Shown here one piece after another: positions 8,583 to 20,183 of a DNA stretch of 64,000 nucleotides. Every line of letters begins with the position of its first letter. The stretch's first letter is position 1. The notes below the pieces were generated by a model. It did not search any database and was not told where the DNA came from. It saw nothing but the letters and a program-made list of their open reading frames with translations. The translations under genes were made by a program, and so were the position numbers. The stretch spans positions 248,001-312,000 of the forward strand of contig JADKDZ010000001.1 in NCBI GenBank assembly GCA_016718265.1. The letters are read 5' to 3'. Origin of the DNA: Uliginosibacterium sp. (GTDB taxonomy: Bacteria; Pseudomonadota; Gammaproteobacteria; Burkholderiales; Rhodocyclaceae).

Positions 8583-9041
8583 ATGACAAACCAATCCCCG
8601 ATCACCCTCGGCATCAACCACGTCCAGGTCTTCGTGCAAGGCATGAGCACCGTCTCACGCTGCGACGGCGTGCACCCCGCCGAGATGACCATGCTGCGCG
8701 GCTTCTACGACGCCTGCCAGAGTGACGCCAAAGCCTTGACCCGCTTTGACGATCTCGTCCGCAACGAGCTCTCGCTCGAACACGCCCGTCAGGTGCTCGA
8801 CAACCTTGGACTGCGCATCGAATTCCTGCGCTCCTGCGTCTTCCTTGGCTATGCCGATGGCAGCTACTCCAATGCCGAACGCGCCAAAGTCCAGGAATTC
8901 GCCACCGCCCTGGACGTCGACGCCCCGACCCTGGCCGACATCGAAGCCGAAGTCGCCGACGTGCTCATGCAACAAATGGCCCCGCTGCAGAACATCGACG
9001 CCGTGCGGGAAGTCGCGCGCGAAACCTTGAAGGGCGATTGA
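8583..9041 (+). CDS. TerB-like (DUF533/TerB superfamily) protein
   Basis: 152 residues, helical, with two acidic turns typical of TerB-like domains: CDGVHPAEMTML near residue 25 and ADGSYSNAERAKVQEFA near 84-100. These are metal-binding loops in tellurite-resistance TerB relatives. No signal peptide. AAGGAG lies seven bases before the ATG at 8583, and the gene follows the AAA+ gene by 12 bases, closing the cluster. TerB-like domains are often found in membrane-associated stress complexes together with ATPases and binding proteins, which suits this setting. The exact role is unknown. Confidence 0.75.
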   Translation: MTNQSPITLGINHVQVFVQGMSTVSRCDGVHPAEMTMLRGFYDACQSDAKALTRFDDLVRNELSLEHARQVLDNLGLRIEFLRSCVFLGYADGSYSNAERAKVQEFATALDVDAPTLADIEAEVADVLMQQMAPLQNIDAVREVARETLKGD

Positions 9042-9047
9042 GAAAAG

Positions 9048-9126
9048 TAGGTCGGATAAGCCGCAGGCGCCATCCGACGCATGAACGGGCTCAAGTGTCG
9101 GATGGCGCTTCGCTTATCCGATCTAC
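9048..9126. repeat. REP-like long palindrome after the cluster
   Basis: Two inverted arms: GTCGGATAAG at 9051-9060 and GGCGCCATCCGAC after it pair with GTCGGATGGCGC and CTTATCCGAT to 9122. It lies six bases after the TerB-like stop, so its transcript would fold and may stabilise the 3' end. It has no U-run. Confidence 0.8.
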
Positions 9127-9139
9127 GGACCTGGGCTCC

Positions 9140-9312
9140 TATTGATCCGGCCAGGTGAAGTTTGAAGTTGGTAGCCTGGATGCGCAGCGCCGCGGAATCC
9201 GGGAGATTGCACCTTAGCTGCCGATAAAGCCCCGGATTCCGCTGCGCTTCATGCCGGGCTACGGCCATGGGGGTATGCCAATAAGTTCAAACAAAATCAG
9301 GCCGGATCAATA
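9140..9312. repeat. MITE-like element A (173 bp, perfect 13-bp terminal inverted repeats)
   Basis: TATTGATCCGGCC at 9140-9152 is the exact inverse of GGCCGGATCAATA at 9300-9312. If the outer TA is a target duplication, the element proper ends in TTGATCC/GGATCAA. The interior is a second palindrome: GCGGAATCCGG near 9191 pairs with CCGGATTCCGC near 9232. Subterminal GTGAAGTTTGAAGTT and AGTTCAAAC recur in the element at 52846-53099. It encodes no protein. Confidence 0.75.
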
Positions 9313-9412
9313 AGAAAGTGTTCGACAGATGCAAGGCAACAATATTCTTCGTCATTTCTTGTGGTTCCCTACCTAGATTGCAGTATGTTCTATAGTCAAT
9401 AACTACCTATTG

Positions 9413-9586
9413 ATGCTATTTCTGTTGCTGGCTTCCCATGTCTGTCTGAACTTTTTCTCAGTTTTGCTTTTTGGCGAGGAGGCAATGAGAAGAAATCGGT
9501 TTCTAGTAGTTTCATTTCTAATTCAGTTTATTTTTTGGATTGGGCTCGGAGCTTTGCCTTCGTACCTATTTGGTCCAACCGGCTAG
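9413..9586 (+). CDS. Possible 57-residue hydrophobic protein in an AT-rich patch
   Basis: An ATG at 9413 opens a 57-codon frame ending in TAG at 9584-9586. It encodes two hydrophobic stretches (MLFLLLASHVCLNFFSVLLF and FLVVSFLIQFIFWIGLGAL) split by a short charged turn, EEAMRRNR. That is a common layout for tiny two-TM proteins. The surrounding 9313-9590 is much richer in A and T than its neighbours, which hints at transfer or a non-coding function. The ribosome site is weak, so this may be chance. Confidence 0.35.
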   Translation: MLFLLLASHVCLNFFSVLLFGEEAMRRNRFLVVSFLIQFIFWIGLGALPSYLFGPTG

Positions 9587-9716
9587 GGTCGATGCCATTA
9601 CGCTACCCAGCCAGGTAGAGAGGGTTATCCGTAGGCGTAACCTGCGCGGAATGCCGATTGAATTTCTCCAACGCCCGTTCAATTTTTCGACGATTTGATC
9701 CGCCCGCAATTCGGCC

Positions 9717-9750
9717 GGTTACGGCTGCGCCTAACCGCCCTTCTACAAAC
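9717..9750. repeat. Dispersed repeat with core GGTTACGGCTGCGCCTAACC
   Basis: The core is a near-palindrome followed by CGCCCTTCTACAAA. A second copy with few changes lies at 22482-22513 (GGGTGACGGCTGCGCCTAAC, then CCACCCTACAAA). The stretch 9587-9769 holds nothing else I recognise. Confidence 0.6.
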
Positions 9751-9769
9751 TACGAACCGGAGCCAGACA

Positions 9770-10180
9770 ATGAACGAACCGGGCACCAAACTTGGTCCGA
9801 TCCAGATCCTCGGCATCACCTTGATCCTGCTCGGAGTCGGCCTCTTGGTTTGCGTGCTTGCGGAGATTTATTCCAGCTACATCGAACTGGGCAGCAATCC
9901 ATTTGTCACCCGCTTGAGCGCCCAGCTGGCAGGGCAGGCCGTTGCCCAACTTGGCAGTGACAGCGGCCTCACTTTGGGCGAACCGGGTGCGCTCTACTGC
10001 GCCCTGATCCTGTTCATGCTTGGGGTCTGGGTCAGTGCCTCGATCGCCATCGCCCTCATTCGTGCCGGCGTACAGGTTCTCTCGCCCGACGTGGGTCGCC
10101 AGCTCGCCGCCCTCAAGCAACAGATCAGCATGATTGCCCGGGGCGGAACTGAACGCCACGGCGAGCGTCGAGACCTTTGA
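9770..10180 (+). CDS. Hypothetical two-TM membrane protein
   Basis: No family recognised. 136 residues from the ATG at 9770. The first membrane segment is near residues 12-32 (ILGITLILLGVGLLVCVLAE) and the second near 75-100 (ALYCALILFMLGVWVSASIA). The loop between them is probably periplasmic. The charged C-terminus, including LAALKQQISMIARGG, should be cytoplasmic. A second small membrane protein gene lies about 100 bases downstream in the same direction. Function unknown. Confidence 0.6.
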   Translation: MNEPGTKLGPIQILGITLILLGVGLLVCVLAEIYSSYIELGSNPFVTRLSAQLAGQAVAQLGSDSGLTLGEPGALYCALILFMLGVWVSASIAIALIRAGVQVLSPDVGRQLAALKQQISMIARGGTERHGERRDL

Positions 10181-10282
10181 CGGCCCCTGAAGACACTGCC
10201 GTGGCGTGATCACCGATGACGAAGGCGGCCGTGAGAAACAGCGATCCGGGCCAGTACGACTTCAATCCGAAAGGAGCACGCC

Positions 10283-10615
10283 ATGATGACGCCAGCAACA
10301 CGTGTCCGCGCAGCGCAGTCCACCTCGCGCAGCACGGGGCTGGTGGCCGGACTCGTCCTGGGGCTGGCTGTTGGCGTGCTGATAGCGGGGCCGCATTTTC
10401 ACGATTGGTCGGCACTGACGTCCGTCGCGCTCATTCTGGCTTGTGCAGGCTTGGGCGCTCTCGTGGGCTACCTCATGACAGCGGCGTCCGCCCACCCGAT
10501 CCCGGGCGCCGGCGCGGACACCGCGCTCGCGGGAGGCTTGGTAGAGGAATGCAGCCACGGCGACACGTTCTGCAGCGCGTCCGATAGCGCCGGCGACTGC
10601 GGGGGCTCGGACTGA
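10283..10615 (+). CDS. Small membrane protein with a Cys/Asp/Gly-rich tail
   Basis: 110 residues from the ATG at 10283, with a good AAAGGAG before it. Two hydrophobic segments (GLVAGLVLGLAVGVLIAG and LTSVALILACAGLGALVGYLM) are followed by a 40-residue soluble tail. The tail holds three Cys in CSHGDTFCSASDSAGDCGGSD, the last residues of the protein. The tail could bind metal or form disulfides if periplasmic. I do not recognise the family. Confidence 0.55.
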   Translation: MMTPATRVRAAQSTSRSTGLVAGLVLGLAVGVLIAGPHFHDWSALTSVALILACAGLGALVGYLMTAASAHPIPGAGADTALAGGLVEECSHGDTFCSASDSAGDCGGSD

Positions 10616-10710
10616 GCGGCAATCCCCGGCCGTGAATAGATCGCGCCACACGAAGCGCGGTTAGCCGCGCATGTATCCCGAGATTCCGCCCACCCGAGCG
10701 CCCTCCTTAT

Positions 10711-10793
10711 TGATCCTGAAAACCGCAGTTGGCTTGACACGAAGCTATTCGCATCATTTTTTAACCTATTGGAGGGCCGAATCTATAGCGGCC
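10711..10793. repeat. Composite dispersed repeat B
   Basis: Positions 10711-10730 match 28327-28346 inverted, with one mismatch in 20. Positions 10736-10766 match 16900-16930 inverted, with one mismatch in 31. The ends, TATTGATCC and GGGCCGAATC, resemble the termini of element A at 9140-9312. It therefore looks like a mosaic member of the same non-coding family. Confidence 0.65.
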
Positions 10794-10798
10794 TGACA

Positions 10799-10824
10799 CA
10801 CACCTCCCCGGCCGGAGAGGTGTG
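10799..10824. terminator. Hairpin downstream of katG
   Basis: CACACCTC at 10799-10806 pairs with GAGGTGTG at 10817-10824 around a GC-rich loop. It lies 23 bases past the katG stop on the minus strand. There is no U-run, so it may be a Rho-assisted stop or simply an RNA-stabilising hairpin. Confidence 0.4.
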
Positions 10825-10846
10825 CCAAACCCGGACTGCTCAGGGC

Positions 10847-13048
<2,202 letters not shown>

Positions 13049-13146
13049 GACGCTACCTTTCTGGAACTAGACGGGAACTCGGGCGACTGACCCAAAGTTT
13101 AGCCACGCAGGCAGGCCGACACAATTGCTTTGCCTTCATGGTCTGA

Positions 13147-13161
13147 ATAGCTGCCAACTAT
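13147..13161 (-). promoter_or_regulatory. OxyR-like half-operator upstream of katG
   Basis: ATAG at 13147-13150, seven bases, then CTAT at 13158-13161 match the ATAG-N7-CTAT unit of OxyR sites. The second unit expected seven bases on is poor (AGAC, GTGA). It lies about 100 bases before the katG start. The rest of 13049-13374 holds nothing I can call. Confidence 0.4.
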
Positions 13162-13374
13162 TCAATAAAGACAGATCAAGTGATATTTGTTATCAACTCA
13201 TGCAATCGGGAAACGCGCCAACCCGCTACCCGAAGCGCCGCACGGGATAAGGGCTTTCGGCATGCATGGCCGGCAGGGCACGCCCTACGGCCATCTTCGG
13301 CATGCCATCTATCTAGGCAAGCGCGCTCAAGACGTCCTGCATAAGATCATCCGCGCCAACGGCGACTGGGACGG

Positions 13375-16300
13375 TTACGGAGACAGATTCTGATTCAGCC
13401 AGTACCGGATCGCGGTGGCTCGGTCGGTTTCTACGGTCGCTTTCGTGACCGGCGATCTGGGCAGATTCTGGATTTCCAGGCTCCAGCCATCGTATTCACG
13501 ATAGGCGTGGTAAGTCCAATCCCATCCGAATTCTTCGAAGATACTGGTGCAATCGGTCAGGTATTGCGCTGCGCCATCCGCCCAGCGCACAGCGCTGAAT
13601 TCACCAATGTACACGGGCACGCGGAAAGCCAACTGGAAATCCCGGATTCTTTGCAGATAACTGCGCACATATGCCTTGTTGAGCAGGGTGCCGCCCGGCA
13701 TGGTTGCGTTATAACTGATCGCATCAGGATTGTTTCCACCGACCTGCTGATGGGTAAACGCATGCGGTGTACTCATGGAACTCATAAATCGCGTTGCTGA
13801 TCTTCATCGGGGTCAGCATTTCGATCGCCCCCCAGGGCAACTCTTCGGAATACTGCACAGCGATAGTCGTCAGCGGATCAATGGCTCGAATCAGCTTGGC
13901 TGCATGTTCCTGGATATCAATCTCTGTTTGCATGCCCGCTCGCCAAACACTGCCACGCACAGGCTCATTCCATAGATCGTAGGCGAACACGGCCGGATGG
14001 TTTTTGTAACGTGCCGCCAGCTTCTGCCAAGTCGCGTAAAACGTGGCTTTCAGACTGTCGTCGCCATACATGCGGTTACTCATGTCCGCAGCCCGCCCGC
14101 CGGGCATGGACATCAGCGCTATCACCATCTTTATCCCGCGGGCTTGCGCCAGACTCAGCGCCGCATCCAGCTCCGGCAAGCGCCTATCAATCCATGCCGC
14201 ATACTCAGCGCTGCTCATGGCTCTAGCTTCCGCATCACCCGGCCCCAGTTGCCAACGCAGCAGGTTCACCCTCCAGCTCTTCAGATCATCGAAATCCTTA
14301 ATGCCTCCTGCATTGGATGACCAGTTATTGCCTGGCGACATCATGCCGCGCAGCGGCACATGACCACGCACCATCGGCGCGGCTGCCGGATCAATCGCCG
14401 GGCGCCACAGGGTGAATTGCACATTGCGCACCCATGCCTGCCCCCTCGCTATCCTGCAAGCCGATATAGAGATAAGCGTCGCCGGCATCTTCACTGATCG
14501 TGAAACGCTCACTTTGGAAAGCGGTCCAGTCAAACGTGCCTGACACCGTTCCCACATTGATATTGCGCTCGCCATCCTTGGCGGAGACATACACCAACAT
14601 GCATTTCACCCCGTTACCGGAGGCCGCCGGCCGGGTCACGCCATTGGCCTTGATCAGGGACTCCAGGCGCAGGTTCATACCCCGGAATGGTCGCAAGTCC
14701 ACCTTGATCGGCGCGGTGATGAAACGGTTGCTGCTGGCATCAACGTCAATCTGAATGCTGTTCGTGCCACCCGGTCCGGGGTGCTGCCAGCTAATCCCGC
14801 TATTGACTCCGACTGGCAGCGGATTGCTTGCCAGATTCAGCGACCAGATCACATCGCCCGGCCATGGATGAACCGCCCAGACGGAGGGATCGCCTGCGCC
14901 GCCCGAAGTACTCCCACTTCCACCTGAAGACGAACTCGAACTGGAGCTCGATGAACTGGACGAGGACGAACTGGACGACGAGTTTGCGGCGGCTGTGGTA
15001 GTCACCGAGACATTCGTTGAGCGCGGTGACCAGTTGCCAGCGGCATCGCGTGCCCGCACGCTGTAGCTGTAGGCCGTCTTGGCAACCAACCCGGTGTCGG
15101 CATAGGCGGTCGTGCTGCTGCCGCCAATCGACACGTTGTTGCGGAATACCTCATAACCGGTTACGGCAACGTTGTCTGACGACGCGCGCCAGTTCAGCGC
15201 TACGCTGCTCGGGGCGGTGCTGGCGGCCGTGAGTCCGGCGGGGGTACTCGGTGCCTGTGCGTCGGGAGCGTTGCTCAGACTGGTCGTGGTGACCCCGAGC
15301 ACTGCCGAGGCGGCCGAGACGTTTCCGGCAGCATCCTTGGCGCGTACGGTATAGCTATAGGCGGTGGCGGGCGTCAGCTTTGTCTCCGCGTAGTTGAGCG
15401 TCGACCCGCCTACGCTGGCAATGACCACCCCGCCGCGGTAGATATCGTAAGCTGCAACGCCAACGTTATCGGTCGCCGCATTCCAGCTCAGGCTGAAACT
15501 GCTCGGGCCGACATCGGCGGCGATCAGGCCGGATGGCGCGGCCGGCGCCTGGGTGTCTTGCGTACCTGGGGCCAGCGTGCTGATCACCAGTGGCGTCGAC
15601 AGCGTCGAAGCATGGCCGACGGCGTCCCGCGCCAGCACGGCATAGCTGTAGGTCGTTGCGGGGCTGAGCCCGGTGTTGATGTAGCTGAGGGTATTGGCGC
15701 TCAGGCTGAGCAGCAGGCTGCCATTTCGATACAGTTCGTAGCGTGTCACGGCCACATCGTCGCTGGACGCAGCCCAACTGATCGACAGACTGTTGTGGGT
15801 CGCACCGTCGAGTTTCAGCTTGTTCGGGGTGGTCGGCGCCTGCGTATCCTGCGATGTGCCGCCTCCTGGGGTGACGAGCAGACCGGCGGAAGGTGTCGAC
15901 CAGTTGCCCGCGGCATCCCGGGCGCGTATCGCGTAGGTATAGCGGCTGCCCGTAATCAGTCCGCTGTCGGTAAACGTCAGGGTTGCGCCGTCGGTGATCG
16001 CGATGCTCAGGCCATTGCGGACAATTTCGTAGCCGGTCACGCCCACGTTGTCGCGGCTGGCACTCCAGCCCAGGGAGACACTGGTGCTGCTTGCGCTGAG
16101 TTGCTTCAGACCGGAAGGGGCCGCTGGCGCCTGGCTGTCTGCACGGTCTTGCACGACCACACTGACGACCATGCTGGACGGGGAGACGTTCCCCTGGGCG
16201 TCGCGCGCGCGAACGTTGTAGAGATAAGACGCGCCGCTGGGCAAGCCTGTGTCGGCAAAGACCAGCACGTCGCCCGAGGTGCTGCCGACCACCTGACCGT

Positions 16301-16553
16301 TCCGGAGAATGTCGTAAGCGATCACGCCAGAGTCGTCGCTGGCGGCTGACCACGAGAGCTGGACGCTGTTTGACGCACTTCCCAGGAACGTGAGTTGCGC
16401 CGGGGTGCTGGGAGGTGTCGTGTCGGCGCTGGCTACCCCGTTCGGGCTAGTGCTTCCGGTACTGCCATCGCCGCCCCCGCCGCCGCAGCCGGCCAATGCG
16501 ATTGCAACAGCGATGGCCAGACTCCACGCATACCGCGCACGCTTGTCAAACAT
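13375..16553 (-). pseudogene. Lipoprotein GH5 endoglucanase with five FN3 domains and a CBM-like module, split by two frameshifts
   Basis: Three frames join into one protein of about 1058 residues. It has a lipoprotein signal ending at Cys23 (ALAGC), five fibronectin-III repeats (each starting like APxxPxxL and ending near RDAAGN), and an 18-Ser linker. A beta-rich CBM-like module follows, then a GH5 barrel with acid/base Glu in DLWNEPVRG and nucleophile Glu in YIGEFSAVR. The first break is an extra base in the C5 run at 14441-14445, where LQDSEG must continue as QAWVRNVQF. The second is near 13766-13769, where FHEYT must continue as PHAFTHQQ. The catalytic domain lies entirely after the first break. 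Likely an outer-membrane cellulase if the breaks are sequence errors. Confidence 0.8.
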
Positions 16554-17255
16554 GGTCTTTCCTCTCCTGGTCCGAGCGTTCTAGCAGGGCGCTCGCCCCC
16601 TTCTGTCCGGCGTAAATCGCCTGGTTTCGGCGGTTAAAGCCGGGCAACTGTGCGCGCGGATATTAAATCGCGGAATCTGCCAGAAGTGTGTTTGACGACG
16701 AATGGTATATACAAGTTTGTGTCGGAATACGCCGGGTGTCAGATGACTTTCAAGGAGCTCATAGTCGTCTGAATCAAGCAGTTAAGCGGGGATTATGGTT
16801 GTTGTTTTGATACTTTACATACGCCCAAAGCACTAACTCAAGTGCGTCCAGAGTGTCGCTAAAAACGCAGCATCCCGGGTCGTCTCCGACCGACTGGTTG
16901 GTTAAAAGATGATGCGAATAGCTTCGTGTCTTCGTGCCTTCGTGAGAGCGAAAAGCACCGCACACGAAGGCGCGAAGACACGAAGGCCTTGCGAGGCTGC
17001 CACCGTTGCGCTCGCAACTATTTGAGGGCCGGATCAAGAAGGGGATTCACCCTCACGGTGAGCCCACGACAGCCGGTTCGTGCTCAGTCTGTCGAAGCAT
17101 CGGCATGAACGCCAGAACCCAGCTGCGTTTCATTTTGACTTGTCCCCGTCCTGGAAAAGCCAACATGGCCGACACGGTGCGCCTTCCGGCCGTCCGCGAC
17201 TTGCCATGCCACATCGGCAGACGGGGCGCGGGTCTAGCGCAGGCTTGCGACGCGC
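16554..17255. other. 700-base intergenic region with palindromic repeats and no convincing gene
   Basis: Upstream of the GH5 lipoprotein on one side and past the sensor kinase on the other. The first 340 bases hold no feature I can name. The rest holds the TTCGTG-type inverted repeat and a single arm of the GTGCT(G/C)AG(C/T)(T/C)TGTCGAAGCAT repeat near 17080, which is found complete at 28390-28465. Short open frames here are made of repeat sequence. Confidence 0.55.
16900..17040. repeat. Dispersed repeat C around a TTCGTGTCTTCGTG palindrome
   Basis: Positions 16900-16930 match 10736-10766 inverted (30 of 31). The palindrome CTTCGTGTCTTCGTGCCTTC near 16922 pairs with GAAGGCGCGAAGACACGAAG near 16966. 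The right end, GAGGGCCGGATCAAG near 17023, repeats the GGCCGGATCAA terminus of element A. Confidence 0.6.
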
Positions 17256-19384
17256 TTACTGGAGTACGGGCGGACGTCGCGCAAGGCTGAGGGTGACCCA
17301 GAATGTGCTGCCCGCGCCGGGTAGGCTGATCACGCCGATCTCGCCGCCCATCAACACCACCAGACGCTTGCTGATCGCCAGCCCAAGGCCGGTGCCGCCG
17401 TGTTCGCGGGTGACGCTGCTGTCGGCCTGCATGAAGGCCTGGAAGAGCTGGCCCTGCACCTCAGGCGTCATGCCGGGCCCGGTGTCGCTCACCTCAAAGC
17501 GCAGCGTGACGGCATCGGCCTCCTCGCCGGTCTGCTGCGCGCGCACCATCACGCTGCCTTGCTCAGTGAACTTGATCGCGTTCTCACCCAGCTTGAACAG
17601 CACCTGGCCCAGGCGCAGCGGGTCGCCTTGCAGCGGCAGCGCGCCCAGGGTCTCGTCCAGCGCGATGTGCAAGCTCAGCCCCTTGTCTGCCGCCTTGCTG
17701 CCGAGCGCCTCGCGGAGGCTATCGAACACGGCAGAGAGGGTGAGCGGCACCTTGTCGAGCATGAGGTGCTCGGCCTCCATATGCGAGATATCCAGGATAT
17801 CGGTGAGCACCGCCAGCAGGCGCTCGGCGGCGGCCATGGCCTTGTCGAGCTGGCTCATTCCCTTCGGGTCAGCCATGCGACGCTTCGCCAGCTCCAGCAT
17901 GCCCATGACGCCGTTCATGGGGGTACGCAGTTCATGGCTCATGTTCGCCAGAAACAGGCTCTTGGCGCGGTTGTCGGCCTCCGCCGCCAGGCGCGCTTCG
18001 ATCAACTCGGTCTCAAAGCGTTTTCGCGCACTGATGTCGGCCGTGACGCCGATGTAGTGCAACAGCTTGCCCGCGGGATCCTTGACCGCGCTGATCGTGA
18101 GCAAGGCGGTGTAGAGCCCGCCCGCCTTGCGCCGGTTCACGATCTCGCCGCGCCAGTAGCCCTCATCCAGCAGCGATTGCCAGAGCCCGGTATAGAACGC
18201 GTGATCGTGGGCGCCGGAAGCCAGCAGGCGCGGATTCTGGCCCAGCACTTCGTCCGCTGAGAAGCCGCTGATCCGCTCGAACGCGGGGTTGACCGACAGG
18301 ATGTTGCCCTCCGGCGAGGTCAGCATGATCGAGTCGGTACTTGCCTCGAACACGGGCGCGGCCAACTGCTGCGCGCGGGCGAGCTCGGCCTGCTGGGCCG
18401 CAAATTGCCGCCGCCTGCGCCAGATCAGCAACAAGGCGACACAGAGTGCCAGCAGCAGCGGAATGAAGATCGACGCCAGGCGCCGTGCCTCTTTCTCCCA
18501 GGCCGCCAGTGCATGGGCCCGATCCAGATGGACCGCCACCAGGGCAGGAAAGCGGCTCGACGCGCGGTAGGCCGTCAGCACCACCCCGTCGCCACCCGGC
18601 AGCGTCTGCGCGAGGCTACCCTGCTCGCGTGCGCGCAGCAGACGACCCACCTGGCCCGCCGCGCCAGCCTGGCCCACCAAGGCGGTCTCGACGCTGGACA
18701 TCATCAGCACGTCGTCATACCTCAGCCATTGCACGCTGCCCTCGTCAGCGGGCAATAACTGGCTGCCGTGATTGGCAAAGTAATCCGGGTTCAGCGCCGC
18801 CAGGAGCCAGAGCCTGTTGCCGTGCTGACTCAGCCGGCGCAGCACGGGGATGAAACTTGCCTCGCGCAAGGGCACGGGCGCCTTGCCGTCGGCAGGCCGA
18901 CCCGCAGAGAAATCGCGCCCCCGCCAGGGCATGCCGATGCGCAACAGCTCGGCGCCAGGCGCTGCGGGCGGGAAGAAGCGGTCGAAGTCGAGCCGCACCC
19001 CCACATTGGCGGCGTCGGAACTGGCGACGATGCGGCCCTCAGCATCCGCCAAGGAGACCGAGCGAAGAAACGGCGCCGGCTGCAGCAGACTGACCAGACG
19101 CTTGCCCGCGGCGCTTACCTCGCCGCTCGGTGGCGCCTCGAAGCCCGCCGCCGTCAGGTCGATCATCTGCAGGGTCTGAGTCAGATGCTCCTCAAAATTT
19201 CGCGCATGCGTGGTGGCAGTGCGTGCGGCCAGCGCCAGCGCCTCTTCGCGCAAGCGCCAGACGGTGAAGCCAGCCCTGCCAGCCAGGTCGCCACCAGCAC
19301 CGCGAGCACGAGCAGCAGCAACACCGGCTGCTGCATCGACAAGCGGCGCTGGGCGTTCAGCGGAGCGAAGGGATCGTGGCGCAC
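17256..19384 (-). CDS. PAS-domain sensor histidine kinase (one-base frameshift after the first TM)
   Basis: Corrected length about 709 residues. The protein starts at ATG 19384 (MRHDPFAPLNAQRRLSMQQP) with a membrane segment VLLLLVLAVLVATWLAG. One base is missing in the CCC at 19274-19276; after it the frame reads FTVWRLREEALALAART. A periplasmic sensor region follows, then a second TM (IFIPLLLALCVALLLIW), a PAS domain (FEASTDSIMLTSPEGNIL), H-box FLANMSHELRTPMNGV, and ATPase motifs GENAIKFT, SDTGPGM and GGTGLGLAIS. No receiver domain or response-regulator gene is seen nearby. It lies nine bases after a periplasmic binding protein gene, which may feed it the signal. Confidence 0.88.
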
Positions 19385-19392
19385 GCGGCTGG

Positions 19393-20183
19393 CTACTTCG
19401 CCACGATGGGGTCCAGCCCATGACGACGCGCGTTCGCCAGCAAGCGGCCATCACGCTTGATATCGGCCAGAAACCGCTCGACGCGCCCGTGGAAGGCCTC
19501 ATCGCCGGGCGCCATCGCCCAGGCATACGGCGTCACGTGATACGTTTCAGGCGGTGAGACAAGGCGCGCCCAATCGCTGTTATCCAGCATCCGGCGGCTG
19601 AAGGGATAGTCCGTCATGAAGACATCGGCCCGGCCGGACTGCACCTCCTGCTCGCGCGCCGCTGGCGTCTCCACCACCCGCAGCTCCGCTTGTTTCAGCC
19701 GCGCCTTCATCACCGGCTCGTGCAGCGTCCCTTGGCTACCACCACCACCGAGCCGGCCTTGTCGATGTCTGCCCAGGACGCAATCCGGCGGTTCGTCCGC
19801 GTCGTGATCGCATAAATGTCGCTGGCCAGATAAGGCGCCGTAAAACGCAGCTTTGCCTGCCGAGGCGGCGTGATGCCAATGGCAAACATCGCAATGTCGC
19901 ACCGGTCTGCCGTCAGATCCTCGATCAGCGTCGCGAAAGAACTATCGACAAAATTCACCGCCACGCCCAGCTCGCGCCCCAGCGCCTGGGCGTTGTCGAT
20001 ATCGATGCCCGCCAGCTGCAGCGTCTTCGGGTTGCGGAACGAGATCCCGTAATAGTCCGGCCAGATGCACACGCGCAGCGCCCCCGCTGCCTCGATCCGC
20101 GGCAGACGGCCGTCTGCCGCCCACAGCTGCGCGCCCGGTGCGCCCAGCAGCCCCAGCAACAACACGACCCGTAGTGCACGCAT
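19393..20183 (-). pseudogene. Family-3 periplasmic solute-binding protein (one-base frameshift)
   Basis: Corrected length about 263 residues from ATG 20183, with a signal peptide (MRALRVVLLLGLLGAPGAQL, cut near AWA-AD). The body is an amino-acid-type binding protein: GALRVCIWPDYYGISFRNP, GIDIDNAQALGRELGV, CDIAMFAIGITPPRQ and AYAWAMAPGDEAF-like end blocks. The frame breaks at the CCC run at 19729-19731, where VVVVAKG must continue as TLHEPVMKARL; one C seems to be missing. It lies nine bases before the sensor kinase, with no permease or ATPase, so it is more likely a signal receptor for the kinase than a transporter part (inference). Confidence 0.8.

Noticed and set aside
9048..9126. Palindromes considered as the start of a CRISPR array
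   Set aside because: Only one unit, palindromic over its full length, with no regular spacers; no cas gene in the window.
13187..13393. 68-codon frame between katG and the GH5 gene
   Set aside because: No ribosome site, no family-like features, and it overlaps the 3' end of the GH5 gene.
16774..17037. 87-codon minus-strand frame
   Set aside because: Made largely of the TTCGTG repeat sequence.
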